A stretch of DNA of 64,000 nt from Olivibacter jilunii (GCF_900607235.1 NZ_LR027856.1:174093-238092); one strand, 5' to 3'. Positions 26,851 to 36,368 are shown, counted from the stretch's first letter. Made by a program: numbers and translations. Notes: a model not told the origin generated them from the sequence alone.

Positions 26851-28134
26851 TTAAGCGTCTAATTTCTTTATGCCAATTTTTTGTGCACTATAGATTCCAT
26901 TATGTCCACTGAAAAAATAAGCCGTATAACAAGCGATGGCGAAGTAGAGTACATATTCTCCTCCGAACAGCTCAACGCCCATAATAGTACAAGCTAGGGG
27001 AGTATTGGTGGCACCGGCAAAAACGGCCAGAAAACCTAAGGCAGCAAAAAGACTGACGGGTGCATCTAATAACGTTGATAAGGTATTTCCCAAGGTTGCT
27101 CCAATATAGAATAGCGGTGTCACTTCGCCACCTTTAAAGCCGCTGCTTAGGGTGACGCTGGTATAAATGGTTTTCCACAGCCAACTCCAGGTATCAGCCC
27201 CGCCAGCTTGGAAAGCGGATGGGATGGTAATCGCGCCATTATATTCCGCATCAACACCTAAGCTCAAATAATCGGGTTTACCTAAAATAAATGTTAAGAG
27301 AATGATCGTTAGCCCACCCACCATAGGCGCAATCCATGTTTTAGAAAAAACGCTAAGGAAAAGATGCTTCATCCTATGGACCATTTGCGCAAATAATAAA
27401 CTGGCTAAGCCAAAGGCAATTGAGGCGATTACAACTTTTATTAACAGCAAAGGGTTCAACGAGAAATAGGCGTCAAAATAATTTGGAATATCAATTGCAT
27501 CGATCCGGTAACTCGTATGATGGACCTGCCATGCCGAAACGGTAAGGTCGCCGATAAGGCTTGCCACTAAGCAGGGAAAAACGGCTTGGTATTGAATGCG
27601 TCCGATGGTTAACACTTCGAGCGCAAAGATGGCACCGGTTAGTGGTGTACCAAATACGGCACCAAAACCTGCAGCTACACCAGCGGTCAATAGAATACCA
27701 GTTTCTTTGTCGTTTAAACCAAACCATTTGCTAAAGGCTTGCGCAATACTTCCTCCAATTTGTACAGCCGTACCCTCTCTGCCGGCAGACCCTCCGAAGA
27801 GGTGGGTAACAACTGTGCTCAATAAAACCAAAGGTGCCATACGTTTCGGAATACCTCCTCCCGGTTCGTGAATTTCGTCGATAATTAAATTATTACCCCG
27901 TTCGGCATTTTTTCCGTACAGTTTATAAGCAAAATGGATAAGCAAACCTGCTAGGGGGAGGAAATAAAGTAACCAAGGATGCTCGAAACGAAAATGGATG
28001 CAAAGATGAAGCAACCAAAGAAACAGGGCAACCATGCTCCCTATCGCGATAGACACAGGGAGGATAATAAGGGTCCACCGCAGTAGATTTTTCAAAACGC
28101 GAACCTGTTCAAGCAAGAAAATTTTATCTATCAT
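26851..28134 (-). CDS. ClC family voltage-gated chloride channel / H+/Cl- exchanger
   Basis: Integral membrane protein of about 427 residues; the ATG at 28134 is used because the longer frame opens with TTG. Selectivity-filter motifs are seen in order: 'GGSAGREGTAVQIGGSI' (usual GKEGP form altered to GREGT), 'GFGAVFGTPLTGAIFALEVL' (GxFxxP-type) and 'SSGFKGGEVTPLFYIGATLG' (GGxxxP-type). The soluble CBS domains of longer ClC proteins are absent, as in many bacterial members. The gating Glu of REG is retained, suggesting an exchanger. There is no functional link to the neighbouring genes; its stop is 4 bp from that of the esterase. Confidence 0.92.
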   Translation of the reverse strand: MIDKIFLLEQVRVLKNLLRWTLIILPVSIAIGSMVALFLWLLHLCIHFRFEHPWLLYFLPLAGLLIHFAYKLYGKNAERGNNLIIDEIHEPGGGIPKRMAPLVLLSTVVTHLFGGSAGREGTAVQIGGSIAQAFSKWFGLNDKETGILLTAGVAAGFGAVFGTPLTGAIFALEVLTIGRIQYQAVFPCLVASLIGDLTVSAWQVHHTSYRIDAIDIPNYFDAYFSLNPLLLIKVVIASIAFGLASLLFAQMVHRMKHLFLSVFSKTWIAPMVGGLTIILLTFILGKPDYLSLGVDAEYNGAITIPSAFQAGGADTWSWLWKTIYTSVTLSSGFKGGEVTPLFYIGATLGNTLSTLLDAPVSLFAALGFLAVFAGATNTPLACTIMGVELFGGEYVLYFAIACYTAYFFSGHNGIYSAQKIGIKKLDA

Positions 28135-28318
28135 GGTATACAAAGCTATGTGTCTACAAAATAGGCTCTAATAGACCGCATATAAGTGTCTATCGCATTC
28201 CTTTTATTTTAGTAGACGCCATCAGCTTTTTTAAGGCGGTTCAGTCGGAAGGCATCATTTCCGTTTCGCAAAAATAGCAAAATATACGGTATTTAACAAT
28301 CAGTGAAACCTCTCTTTT

Positions 28319-30598
28319 TTATTCCATTTCGATAAATGAGTTGCTAACAGAAAACGGTCTATCTTCTTCACGAACACCTCTTTCCTTATCTGGATTTGCA
28401 CCCATTTCCAATACTAAGATGCCTCCATTGTTTATAGCTGAATAGGTGAGGTAATTTTTCGAATAGTCCTGCCCGTTTAAAGAGGCCTTTTGTATGTATA
28501 CGTTGTCTGCGTTATTTTTATCCGCCTGAATAATGAATTCTTTCCCATTTTCTAAACTAATGGTGATTTTATTAAATGCCGGGCTTCCCAGGACATATTG
28601 ATCAGTTCCGGGACAAACGCTGTAGAAACCGAGGGCGCTTAATACATACCACGATGAGGTCTGTCCTTGATCCTCATCACCAGGATAGCCGTTTTCTGTG
28701 CTGTTATATAGCCTGCGCATAACTTCCCGTGCATGATACTGCGCTTTCCAGGGCTGACCCGCGTAATTGTATAGATATACCATATGCTGAATCGGTTGAT
28801 TGCCGTGAGCATATTGTCCCATATTCGCCATTACCATTTCGGTCATCTCGTGAATCAAGCCGCCATAAGTGCCTACATTCACGCGGTTCGGTTCCGTAAA
28901 TACGGAGTCTAATTTAGCAATAAAGTTGGCATCTCCACCTAAGAGTTTAATCAGTCCTTCTGTGTCATGGAAAACCGACCAAACCCAGTGCCAGGCGTTT
29001 CCTTCAGTAAAAGGACCACCCCATTCGGCGGGATCAAAATTGTTGTTCCAGTTACCATTTTTATCTCTTCCGCGCATAAATCGGGTTTTGGAGTCGTAGA
29101 CGTTCCGATAGTTAAACATTTGCCGTTTAAAAATGTCCGCGTAAAAGGGTTGATTGGTCATTTTTGCAAGTTGGTAACCACAGAAGTCATCATAAGCGTA
29201 TTCCAACGTTTTGGCAGTAGCTTCTCTTACCTCCGGATAGGGGACATAACCCAACTGGTAATATTCCTTCCAGCCATCCCTGCCATTGGCTGGCCCCCAT
29301 GGTCCCTTGTTAGTAGCCTCATGTAAATAAGCCTCCAGTGCTTTTTTAGGGTCAAATGTACGAATACCCTTAGCCCAAGCATCGGCTAGTAGCGAAATGG
29401 CATGATTGCCGATCATACTTCCTGCTTCACTGGGAAAAGACCAGGAGGGTAGCCAACCACACTGTTCGTAAGCGGCAAGTAGCGCCTGCATATACTGGCC
29501 ATGCATTGTTGGATAGAGAAGCGCATTTAAAGGGAATTGTGCCCTAAACGTGTCCCAAAAACCGGTATCCGTAAACATATGGCCCGGATACACTTTTCCA
29601 TCATACGGACTGAAATAATAAGGTTTACCATCCTTATCATACTCAAAATACTGACGGGAAAAAAGACTTGCTCTGAAGAAGCAGCTATAAAAGGTAGCTT
29701 TGTCTTCTTCACTGCCTCCTTCCACCTTAATTCTTCCCAAATGTTTATTCCAGACAGTAGCCGCACGATTTTTGGTTACTTCCAGCTTTTTATCATCTCC
29801 CAGTTCTCTGTCTAAATTAAGTTCAGCCTGCTCTTGACTGATATAAGAAGAGGCCACTTTAACTTGTACAGTTGCACCTGATTTGAACACCAAATAAGCA
29901 CCTTTTCCATCGCCTTCTGCTTCCAAAGTCCGTGCATCGGTCGTGTTTTTCCTGTTCTCCCACGTACCATAATCAAGAAACGGCTGATCAAACTCGGCCA
30001 CAAAGAAGCTTTTAAAACCCTCTTTAAATCCGCGACCATTATGTACATAGCCAATGATTTTCCTTTCTTTGGGTAGAATTTTAACCAAGCTATAACCCGT
30101 ATAACCATCAAGCACTAGAAACGCCTTATGTCCCTTTGGGAACGAAAAGCGCAAATGCGCGCCTCTCTCGGTTGGAGCCATTTCTGTTTGGATATGATTA
30201 TCCATTTTTACCTGATAGTAATAGGGCTTGGCAATTTCATTTTCATGTGAAAATCCCGTCGCTCGCTTTTCTTCGTCTACCTGTAGACTGTCAATCGTTG
30301 GAAAAAAAGAAAATACAGCATAATCATTTGTCCATGAACTGCATTGGTGCGCTTGTTGAAAGCCTCTTAAGGTTTTCTTAAAATACTGGTATTTCCAACC
30401 GTCTCCATTTTTTCCGGTTTGTGGCGTCCAAGTATGCATACCAAATGGCAATGCTGTTGTTGGATAGGTATTCCCTCGAGTAAGCTCATGCTTGGAATTA
30501 GTCCCTTGTAAAGTATTGACATAGTCAGCCAGTTGTTTTTCTGCTGCTAGGCCCGATGAAGAGCATAAAAGAAGTAAGGTAACTGTTTTTAGTTTCAT
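28319..30598 (-). CDS. GH92 family glycosyl hydrolase (alpha-mannosidase-like)
   Basis: Exported glycosidase of about 759 residues. The ATG at 30598 is chosen since it opens a signal peptide (MKLKTVTLLLLCSSSGLAA); the upstream frame adds a stretch without function. The N-terminal beta-sandwich ('LQGTNSKHELTRGNTYPTTALPFGMHTWTPQTG') and the catalytic alpha/alpha barrel are complete: 'TDTGFWDTFRAQFPLNALLYP', 'EGNAWHWVWSVFHD' (catalytic Glu) and 'PGDEDQGQTSSWYVLSALGFYSVCPG' (Asp pair acting as base). GH92 enzymes are Ca2+-dependent inverting exo-alpha-mannosidases acting on N-glycans or mannans. The gene stands alone, not within a SusCD locus. TATATTTG at 30642-30635 (minus strand) is a likely -7 box. 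Confidence 0.95.
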   Translation of the reverse strand: MKLKTVTLLLLCSSSGLAAEKQLADYVNTLQGTNSKHELTRGNTYPTTALPFGMHTWTPQTGKNGDGWKYQYFKKTLRGFQQAHQCSSWTNDYAVFSFFPTIDSLQVDEEKRATGFSHENEIAKPYYYQVKMDNHIQTEMAPTERGAHLRFSFPKGHKAFLVLDGYTGYSLVKILPKERKIIGYVHNGRGFKEGFKSFFVAEFDQPFLDYGTWENRKNTTDARTLEAEGDGKGAYLVFKSGATVQVKVASSYISQEQAELNLDRELGDDKKLEVTKNRAATVWNKHLGRIKVEGGSEEDKATFYSCFFRASLFSRQYFEYDKDGKPYYFSPYDGKVYPGHMFTDTGFWDTFRAQFPLNALLYPTMHGQYMQALLAAYEQCGWLPSWSFPSEAGSMIGNHAISLLADAWAKGIRTFDPKKALEAYLHEATNKGPWGPANGRDGWKEYYQLGYVPYPEVREATAKTLEYAYDDFCGYQLAKMTNQPFYADIFKRQMFNYRNVYDSKTRFMRGRDKNGNWNNNFDPAEWGGPFTEGNAWHWVWSVFHDTEGLIKLLGGDANFIAKLDSVFTEPNRVNVGTYGGLIHEMTEMVMANMGQYAHGNQPIQHMVYLYNYAGQPWKAQYHAREVMRRLYNSTENGYPGDEDQGQTSSWYVLSALGFYSVCPGTDQYVLGSPAFNKITISLENGKEFIIQADKNNADNVYIQKASLNGQDYSKNYLTYSAINNGGILVLEMGANPDKERGVREEDRPFSVSNSFIEME

Positions 30599-30771
30599 GA
30601 CGGTTTTTTTGGTTATAGCTATTTCTATCGGTTTCAAATATAATTAAATCGTTTTAGCTTTCTTAAGAATTTTTTACCTTACATTTTATACCGGTAGTTA
30701 TCCACCACCACCTAACTTGAAACTTAGCGCGCGGATTTGTGTAATCGAGGTCACTTTGAAAGTGTAGCGGC

Positions 30772-31995
30772 TTAAACTGTTCTTTTCTTTAAGGTAATGA
30801 CGCTGATTTCAGGCCAAATACCTACTCTTCCTGAAAAGCCTATAAAACCAAATCCGCGATTTACGTTAATATATTGCTTTCCTTTATTATATAGGCCTGC
30901 CCATTGATTGTAAATATATTTAACAGCGCTCCACCTGAAACCGGGAATTTCGATGCCGAATTGCATGCCGTGTGTATGGCCCGCTAAGGTTAGATGAACC
31001 GGCATGGGGTGCCGTAAAATTTCAGCTTCCCAATGAGTAGGATCATGTGATAATACGACCGTGAAGCTATCACGATCTACGGTAGACATCGCTTTTTCGA
31101 GATTGCCATAGCGCGCGAAATTCTTACCCCAGTTTTGTACACCAACCAAGTTGATGAATTGACCATTTTTCTCCAATTTGACATGTTCATCAAGCAATAA
31201 ACGGAAACCCATTTCTTTTTGCATGGTCTTTAATCGGTTCAAATTGGCTGCCTTTGCATCCGGAGAAGGCCATTCGGTATAGTCGCCGTAGTCGTGATTA
31301 CCTAATATGGAATAGACACCAAAGGGAGCATTTAATCGGGCAAATAAACTTTGCCATTCATCCAATTCGATGGACTCATTGTTTACCAAATCACCGGTGA
31401 AAACCAATAAGTCGCTTTTCTGCTCATTTGCTAGTTCTATTCCTCTTTTAACCGAGGCGTGATCCGTGAAGCTGCCACAATGTATATCGGATAGTTGTGT
31501 AATGGTAAAGTTATCAAAGGCCTCGGGTAAATCTTCGAAATATAAGGTATGATGATGCACTTTATATTGATATTTACCTCGAGACATCCCGTAAATGATG
31601 GCAAGGAAAGGGACGGCGCTAACGCCAAGTATAATTTGACCAATGAATTTTCTTCTTTCGGGATAAGGGATGTTGTTCTTGAAATTCCATGCATAGCTTC
31701 CTAAACGAGTGATATCCTCCAAGAGGAGGAAAGGAAGTACTAATAACTTGGGAACCAAGCTAAGTAAAACAAAACCGACGAGTACAAAGATGTATTTGGC
31801 CGGTAGCAGTTTTGGGTTTATAAATATTAAAAAGAGTACGATTAAAATCAACACAAGATCAAACAGCCAATAAGCCCAATGAACTCCATTTCGAGTGGCA
31901 CTTGATAGATTTTGCGTAACTGACTTTAGCGATTGAAAAAAGTAAAAATCTAAAATCAACCAAATTGGTATAATAAATAATATTCTACTGAACAT
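30772..31995 (-). CDS. Membrane-anchored metallophosphoesterase (YkuE/YaeI-like)
   Basis: Protein of 407 residues with four N-terminal hydrophobic segments (about 1-22, 37-60, 68-90 and 118-138) and a C-terminal calcineurin-like domain. Metal motifs are complete: 'ITQLSDIHCGSF' (about 167), 'VFTGDLVNNES' (about 200), 'ILGNHDYGDY' (about 233), 'LSHDPTHWEAEIL' (about 305) and 'AGHTHGMQFGIEIPG' (about 330). This matches membrane-tethered phosphodiesterases such as YkuE; several act on lipid or cell-wall-linked phosphates. It is single, with an own transcript implied by 170-bp gaps on the downstream side and about 630 bp on the upstream side. Confidence 0.9.
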   Translation of the reverse strand: MFSRILFIIPIWLILDFYFFQSLKSVTQNLSSATRNGVHWAYWLFDLVLILIVLFLIFINPKLLPAKYIFVLVGFVLLSLVPKLLVLPFLLLEDITRLGSYAWNFKNNIPYPERRKFIGQIILGVSAVPFLAIIYGMSRGKYQYKVHHHTLYFEDLPEAFDNFTITQLSDIHCGSFTDHASVKRGIELANEQKSDLLVFTGDLVNNESIELDEWQSLFARLNAPFGVYSILGNHDYGDYTEWPSPDAKAANLNRLKTMQKEMGFRLLLDEHVKLEKNGQFINLVGVQNWGKNFARYGNLEKAMSTVDRDSFTVVLSHDPTHWEAEILRHPMPVHLTLAGHTHGMQFGIEIPGFRWSAVKYIYNQWAGLYNKGKQYINVNRGFGFIGFSGRVGIWPEISVITLKKRTV

Positions 31996-32109
31996 TCCTA
32001 TAGTTTTTAATGCATTAGACGTACAAGGTAGGAAAATGTTGTAGCATGTGTTAAGAAATTTTTATGAGTACAGCTATAAATGAAATTAGCCTTACATTCA
32101 TTTATTTCC

Positions 32110-32164
32110 AGTCGTGTTCTATTCGTTTTCCATTCCTGTGATATTCGTGCGCTATCCGTGCTAT
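32110..32164. repeat. Five degenerate units of an 11-bp tandem repeat (array A)
   Basis: Units start at 32110, 32121, 32132, 32143 and 32154, all exactly 11 bp apart: AGTCGTGTTCT, ATTCGTTTTCC, ATTCCTGTGAT, ATTCGTGCGCT, ATCCGTGCTAT. A rough consensus is ATTCGTGTTCT. The stretch lies in the divergent gap between the metallophosphoesterase and the GMC oxidoreductase and is not coding. Confidence 0.55.
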
Positions 32165-32224
32165 GTACGCTCTATAGAAAAGCAAGGAAACACGGGTATA
32201 CACCAAAGGGATACCGAATGACAG

Positions 32225-32279
32225 GTGGATCTAACGTGGACTAAAGGTGGATTTCACGTGGATTTGACGTGGAATGCAA
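32225..32279. repeat. Five units of a second 11-bp tandem repeat (array B)
   Basis: GTGGA recurs at 32225, 32236, 32247, 32258 and 32269, a strict 11-bp period. Units: GTGGATCTAAC, GTGGACTAAAG, GTGGATTTCAC, GTGGATTTGAC, GTGGAATGCAA. The spacing of one helical turn would put each site on the same DNA face. Apart from these two arrays and the promoter at 32438, the gap 31996-32623 shows nothing recognisable. Confidence 0.6.
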
Positions 32280-32437
32280 GGCCAAAAATTTACTGAGAAT
32301 GTTTAGGAGGAGAAGGGTATCACAAATTTACGAAAAAACGATGGATTTTGTCGTTATATGGTGTTTTCGTTAAATTGTTTTCTCTCCATGTAAATAGTAT
32401 CATGAAGCTTATACTGAATGAAATAAATTACTTCCTA

Positions 32438-32469
32438 TTTGCGCTTTAGCGAGGAATTATTTATGTTTG
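32438..32469 (+). promoter_or_regulatory. Promoter upstream of the GMC oxidoreductase
   Basis: TTTG (32438-32441), a 20-nt spacer and TATGTTTG (32462-32469) fit the phylum consensus exactly. The predicted start near 32476 leaves a leader of about 148 nt before the ATG at 32624. Confidence 0.6.
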
Positions 32470-32623
32470 GATAATGACAAGGTCTGTTTAATAAACCAAT
32501 ATAAAATATTTATGCGAGTCTTTCACACAACAATCAGTTAATTGAGATGTTCGGTAAAGCCAACGTTGGCACTGCTGTTTGTAAAAGATTTCGTTATGAT
32601 CGTCGGATACTAAAAACACATAT

Positions 32624-34303
32624 ATGACAGAGAAAAATTATGATGCCATTGTTATTGGGTCAGGCATTAGCGGTGGTTGGGCCGCTAAAGAACTTACAGA
32701 GAGCGGATTAAAAACGCTGATGTTGGAACGTGGCCGGAATGTAGAGCATGTAAAGGATTATGGCTTTGCGGCAAAGGATATATGGGATTACCCATACCGT
32801 AATAATAGAAGTCAAAAAATGCTTCATGAGCATCCTATACAGGCTCGTTATTGGCCTATGACGGAAGGTAATGTCAATTTTTTAGTCAATGAAATTGATA
32901 ATCCTTATGTAGAAGTCAAACGTTTTGATTGGGTTAGGGGATATCAGGTAGGAGGAAAATCATTGATATGGGGACGGCAGAGCTATCGTCTGAGCGATGT
33001 AGACTTTACAGCTAATCTTCGCGATGGGATTGCGGTCGACTGGCCCATCCGTTATAAAGACCTCGCTCCTTGGTACAGTTATGTGGAACGCTTTGCCGGT
33101 ATAAGCGGTAATCGTGATGGGATTTCTATTTTACCCGATGGCGAATTTTTGCCACCGATGGAACTGAATGTTGTAGAGAAGGATGTAGCAGCTCGTATTA
33201 AAAAGCACTATAGCGATAAGCGCGCGATGATTATCGGTCGAGTTGCCAACATCACGAAACCGCTGCCCGGAAGGATTAACTGTCAATACCAAAACCAATG
33301 TAGCAACGGATGTAATTTTGGAGGCTATTTTAGTACACAGTCGTCTACTTTACCTGCGGCGGTCAAGACGGGTAATTTAACCGTTCGGCCGTGGTCGATT
33401 GTCATGGAGATCCTATATGATAAGGAATTGAAAAAAGCCAAAGGTGTTCGGATTCTAGATGCCGAAAATGGACAGACTTATGAGTATTTCGCTAAAGTCA
33501 TTTTCGTAAATGCATCGGCACTTAACTCCGCTTGGGTATTAATGAACTCTGCGACGGATATCTGGGAAGGCGGATTGGGTAGCAGTTCGGGGGAATTAGG
33601 GCATAACGTAATGGATCATACACTAGGTAACGGAGCTAGAGGGATTGTAGAAGGCTATGAGGATAAATATGTCTATGGCAGACGAGCAAATGGCGTGTAC
33701 ATACCGCGTTTTCAGAATATCGGTGATGATAAACGTTCATTTATTAGAGGATATGGTTACCAAGGTGGAGCAGGTCGGGATGCATGGCAACGATCTATAG
33801 CTGAATTGAGTATTGGGGCGGGGCTGAAGGAAGAATTATGCGAACCGGGAGTTTGGTCGATTGGCCTTACCGGTTTTGGTGAGATTTTACCTTATCACGA
33901 GAACAGGGTATATATCGATAAAAATCGGAAAGATAAATGGGGTTTACCGGTTTTGGCAATCGATGCAGAAATTAAAGAGAATGAAAAATTGATGATTGAT
34001 GATATTATAAAAGAAGGAAAAGAGATGCTCGAAGCTGCGGGGGTTAAAGAAGTAACGGGATACCGTAGTGTATTTGCCATGGGACAAGGCATTCATGAAA
34101 TGGGTACGGCCCGTATGGGACGAGATCCCAAGACCTCCGTGTTAAACGCTCATAACCAAGTTTGGGATGCACCTAATGTTTTTGTAACAGATGGCGCTGC
34201 CATGACTTCCTCGGGTTGCGTTAATCCCTCGCTTACTTATATGGCCATGACGGCGAGAGCGGCTGCTTTTGCTGTAGAAGAGTTGAAGAAAGGGAACCTT
34301 TAG
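32624..34303 (+). CDS. GMC family FAD oxidoreductase
   Basis: Flavoprotein of 559 residues. The N-terminal FAD loop ('DAIVIGSGISGGWAAKELTESGLKTLMLERG', GxGxxG at about 12-17), the GMC mid segment 'GGKSLIWGRQSYRLSDVDF' and the C-terminal block 'GIHEMGTARMGRDPKTSVLNAHNQVWDAPNVFVTDGAAMTSSGCVNPSLTYMAMTARAA' with the conserved active-site His/Asn pair are all present. The Cys-rich segment 'CQYQNQCSNGCNFGGYFSTQS' is typical of the bacterial glucose/gluconate or 3-keto-glycoside dehydrogenase branch. Such subunits usually pair with a small subunit-3 protein, absent here, so it may work with one encoded elsewhere. No Tat signal is seen. Confidence 0.9.
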   Translation: MTEKNYDAIVIGSGISGGWAAKELTESGLKTLMLERGRNVEHVKDYGFAAKDIWDYPYRNNRSQKMLHEHPIQARYWPMTEGNVNFLVNEIDNPYVEVKRFDWVRGYQVGGKSLIWGRQSYRLSDVDFTANLRDGIAVDWPIRYKDLAPWYSYVERFAGISGNRDGISILPDGEFLPPMELNVVEKDVAARIKKHYSDKRAMIIGRVANITKPLPGRINCQYQNQCSNGCNFGGYFSTQSSTLPAAVKTGNLTVRPWSIVMEILYDKELKKAKGVRILDAENGQTYEYFAKVIFVNASALNSAWVLMNSATDIWEGGLGSSSGELGHNVMDHTLGNGARGIVEGYEDKYVYGRRANGVYIPRFQNIGDDKRSFIRGYGYQGGAGRDAWQRSIAELSIGAGLKEELCEPGVWSIGLTGFGEILPYHENRVYIDKNRKDKWGLPVLAIDAEIKENEKLMIDDIIKEGKEMLEAAGVKEVTGYRSVFAMGQGIHEMGTARMGRDPKTSVLNAHNQVWDAPNVFVTDGAAMTSSGCVNPSLTYMAMTARAAAFAVEELKKGNL

Positions 34304-34453
34304 GCGTTCATCCATCCATTGTAATTCCCTTCCTTTTTGCTACCTTAGTGATGCAAACAGGAAGGAGAAAGAGAATCATCTGATGGTAGGTGGGGGTATT
34401 GTCTATTTCCGCTAATATTGGGCGTTCCTAAGCAATGGTATCGTAATTAATAA

Positions 34454-34867
34454 ATGAAAACACATACCACAAATTACAAAAATACATTCATTGAAGTAGC
34501 GGATGATTGTACTGCAAAAAAGGGCGAAATTCCTCCGGAGAAAAAATCCGGCAAAACGATTGCCAACATGCAGTTTGATCTGATTATGAAACATCCTTAT
34601 CAATACACCTCTGATGATATCTTGTTTCAATGTTTTGTCTGGAAGAATGATTTAAAAGGCGATCTGACTGCTGCGAGAGCGGATTTTTTTTCCAAGGGAC
34701 AGGCCTGCTTGCGATCTTCTCCTTTAGCAAAGCGCTATGGATGGGGCATTCATAGTAACGAAGAAGGAAAGGTGACTTTGTATGGTGTCGACTCGGACGA
34801 CTATGCTTATTTCTGCAAGGATAAGCAATTAAAAATAGTAAAAGCAATGCGTTCGAAAAGAGTGTAG
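34454..34867 (+). CDS. DUF6157 family protein
   Basis: Cytosolic protein of 137 residues with no signal peptide or membrane segment. Conserved-looking blocks are 'NTFIEVADDCTAKKGEIPPEKKSGKTIANMQFDLI', 'HPYQYTSDDILFQCFVWKND' and 'PLAKRYGWGIHSNEEGKVTLYGVDSDDYAYF', which I recall as the DUF6157 family; the function is unknown. The next gene, a small helix-hairpin-helix protein, starts 21 bp after its stop, so the two are probably transcribed together. The 150 bp upstream show no clear promoter. Confidence 0.6.
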   Translation: MKTHTTNYKNTFIEVADDCTAKKGEIPPEKKSGKTIANMQFDLIMKHPYQYTSDDILFQCFVWKNDLKGDLTAARADFFSKGQACLRSSPLAKRYGWGIHSNEEGKVTLYGVDSDDYAYFCKDKQLKIVKAMRSKRV

Positions 34868-34888
34868 TTTGTTCATCAATAGTAGATT

Positions 34889-35182
34889 ATGGTTAAACAA
34901 AGCAAAACACTTCGTACCTGCGACCAAGGACATCAGTATTATAAAAGTAGCGATTGCCCCGTATGTCCCCTATGCGAACAGCAACGCGCGGTAACCGAAG
35001 ATTTTCTTGCTGCAATTGCTGCACCTGCCCGAAGGGCCTTGGAAAACCAAGGCATTACAACCTTGCGTAAATTGGCAAGCTTTAGTGAAAAGGAAATTCT
35101 TAGCCTGCATGGTATGGGACCTGGATCGATCCCGAAACTTAAACAAAAGCTCGAAGAGAAAGGGCTGGCTTTTCGAAAATAG
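34889..35182 (+). CDS. Small zinc-ribbon plus RNAP alpha-CTD-like helix-hairpin-helix protein
   Basis: Protein of 97 residues. The N-terminal part carries a Cys/His cluster ('CDQGHQYYKSSDCPVCPLCEQ') that could bind one zinc. The C-terminal part ('ITTLRKLASFSEKEILSLHGMGPGSIPKLKQKLEEKGLAF') is a helix-hairpin-helix domain like the C-terminal domain of the RNA polymerase alpha subunit. Comparable stand-alone proteins in Bacteroidota are annotated as alpha-CTD-containing; they are too small to assemble polymerase and may bind DNA. It probably forms an operon with the DUF6157 gene and is convergent with the SUFU gene. Confidence 0.75.
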   Translation: MVKQSKTLRTCDQGHQYYKSSDCPVCPLCEQQRAVTEDFLAAIAAPARRALENQGITTLRKLASFSEKEILSLHGMGPGSIPKLKQKLEEKGLAFRK

Positions 35183-35218
35183 AAGGCCGTTGTTGCCAAC
35201 ATATCCCCGGTAAAATAA

Positions 35219-35833
35219 TTATAAAACGGATAGCCTATTGAGATTGGTAATATCGATTTCTTTTTCCATAAAGATGCTTTCAAGCGCATCGAAACCATGT
35301 TTCTCCCGATATTTACATTCGGCATCTGAAATGGGGATTAGCAATAAGAAATGAACCTTTTTGTTGGAGAGTTTCATTTGCTCAAGCTTTTCTTGCCACA
35401 TCACCGGCTCCACAAAAAGCAAATGTTTTAAATGGGTGCCCTTATGGTACATATCAATCATGTTCTTAAACACGGTGCCGGGTTGACAAGTCCACTTGTT
35501 CTTGGTAACGAAGAAGCCTGCCGTCGATAATATATTTGCCCATTTATCGCTACTTTCGTTACCTGCTATCATCAATTCAATTGGGATGTTTTTTAACACG
35601 CCCTTGATCATTTCTATTTCATTGGGGTAATCTGATAAGCCTATCGTACAGTAAATCTTACTTTTTGGATCCATTGGGTCGATGCAGTTTAGGATATGGA
35701 GACTATTTTCTCTATTGTCATCGTAGTAAGCATAAACCTGTGGATCAATGCCAATGGCTGCAGCTACAGCATGCGCTAGCTGAACGTTATCTTGACTGGG
35801 AAGCATTTGATTATGTATAGGGTAATCTGACAT
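35219..35833 (-). CDS. Suppressor-of-fused (SUFU) domain protein
   Basis: Cytosolic protein of 204 residues. The ATG at 35833 (MSDYPIHNQ) is used because the longer frame starts at TTG. The SUFU signature is at the C-terminus ('KKVHFLLLIPISDAECKYREKHGFDALESIFMEKEIDITNLNRLS'), and 'HILNCIDPMDPKSKIYCTIGLSDYP' is the N-terminal landmark. Bacterial SUFU proteins are often immunity-like or stand-alone proteins of unknown function. No toxin gene is adjacent. Its stop is 37 bp from that of the convergent helix-hairpin-helix gene. Confidence 0.85.
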   Translation of the reverse strand: MSDYPIHNQMLPSQDNVQLAHAVAAAIGIDPQVYAYYDDNRENSLHILNCIDPMDPKSKIYCTIGLSDYPNEIEMIKGVLKNIPIELMIAGNESSDKWANILSTAGFFVTKNKWTCQPGTVFKNMIDMYHKGTHLKHLLFVEPVMWQEKLEQMKLSNKKVHFLLLIPISDAECKYREKHGFDALESIFMEKEIDITNLNRLSVL

Positions 35834-35945
35834 GTGTTTTTCGTAGTGTAAAGAAATAATATTTTCTACAAAAAGCAAAACGAAGAAACCGCTTTCTCGC
35901 CAGAAATCTATAATAAGCTATTTGGGTCCGTCCGGTCGATAAAAA

Positions 35946-36368
35946 TTAACAGCGTTTTATCTCTTTCTGATAAAGCTTGTTAAATCCCGAGAAATCTTGA
36001 ATTAAGATAATCGACGTGATGAGGCGATCAACCAAACTAATAATATTGACATAAGGCCTGTGATAGGTCTCACCGGATTTGACAAGCGTGAAGATGTTTT
36101 CTCCCACGACAATTACCCTGTCATCTCGCATAACGAAAACGGAAGGGGTCAATTTTTGGAAAATAGCTACTGAAGGCAGCAGATTCTTATAGAAATTAAT
36201 GACATTCTGTTTGCCTTTGAAAATTCCGCTTATGGGTGTGCCTTCCGGAATGGTGGAGTGGAAGATTACATCTTCTGCCAAACTATTAAATATCGGCAGC
36301 ATATTGCCGGTCCGGTCAGCTTCGGTATAAATGTTTTTCACGATATTCAATGCTTCAATTTTATCCAT
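35946..36368 (-). CDS. NTF2/SnoaL-like small protein
   Basis: Cytosolic protein of 140 residues with a single NTF2-like cone domain: the N-terminal helices 'ALNIVKNIYTEADRTGNMLPIFNSLAEDVIFHST', then 'PISGIFKGKQNVINFYKNLL' and strand-rich 'DRVIVVGENIFTLVKSGETYHRPYVNIISLVDRLIT'. The family covers small-molecule isomerases, binding proteins and domains of unknown function; no catalytic set can be named. It is single, 112 bp upstream of the SUFU gene and on the same strand. The gap 36369-36640 holds AT-rich DNA with no gene. Confidence 0.75.
   Translation of the reverse strand: MDKIEALNIVKNIYTEADRTGNMLPIFNSLAEDVIFHSTIPEGTPISGIFKGKQNVINFYKNLLPSVAIFQKLTPSVFVMRDDRVIVVGENIFTLVKSGETYHRPYVNIISLVDRLITSIILIQDFSGFNKLYQKEIKRC

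Noticed and set aside
32110..32279. CRISPR array
   Set aside because: The units are 11 bp with no spacers, and no cas gene is near; the repeats are direct tandem units.
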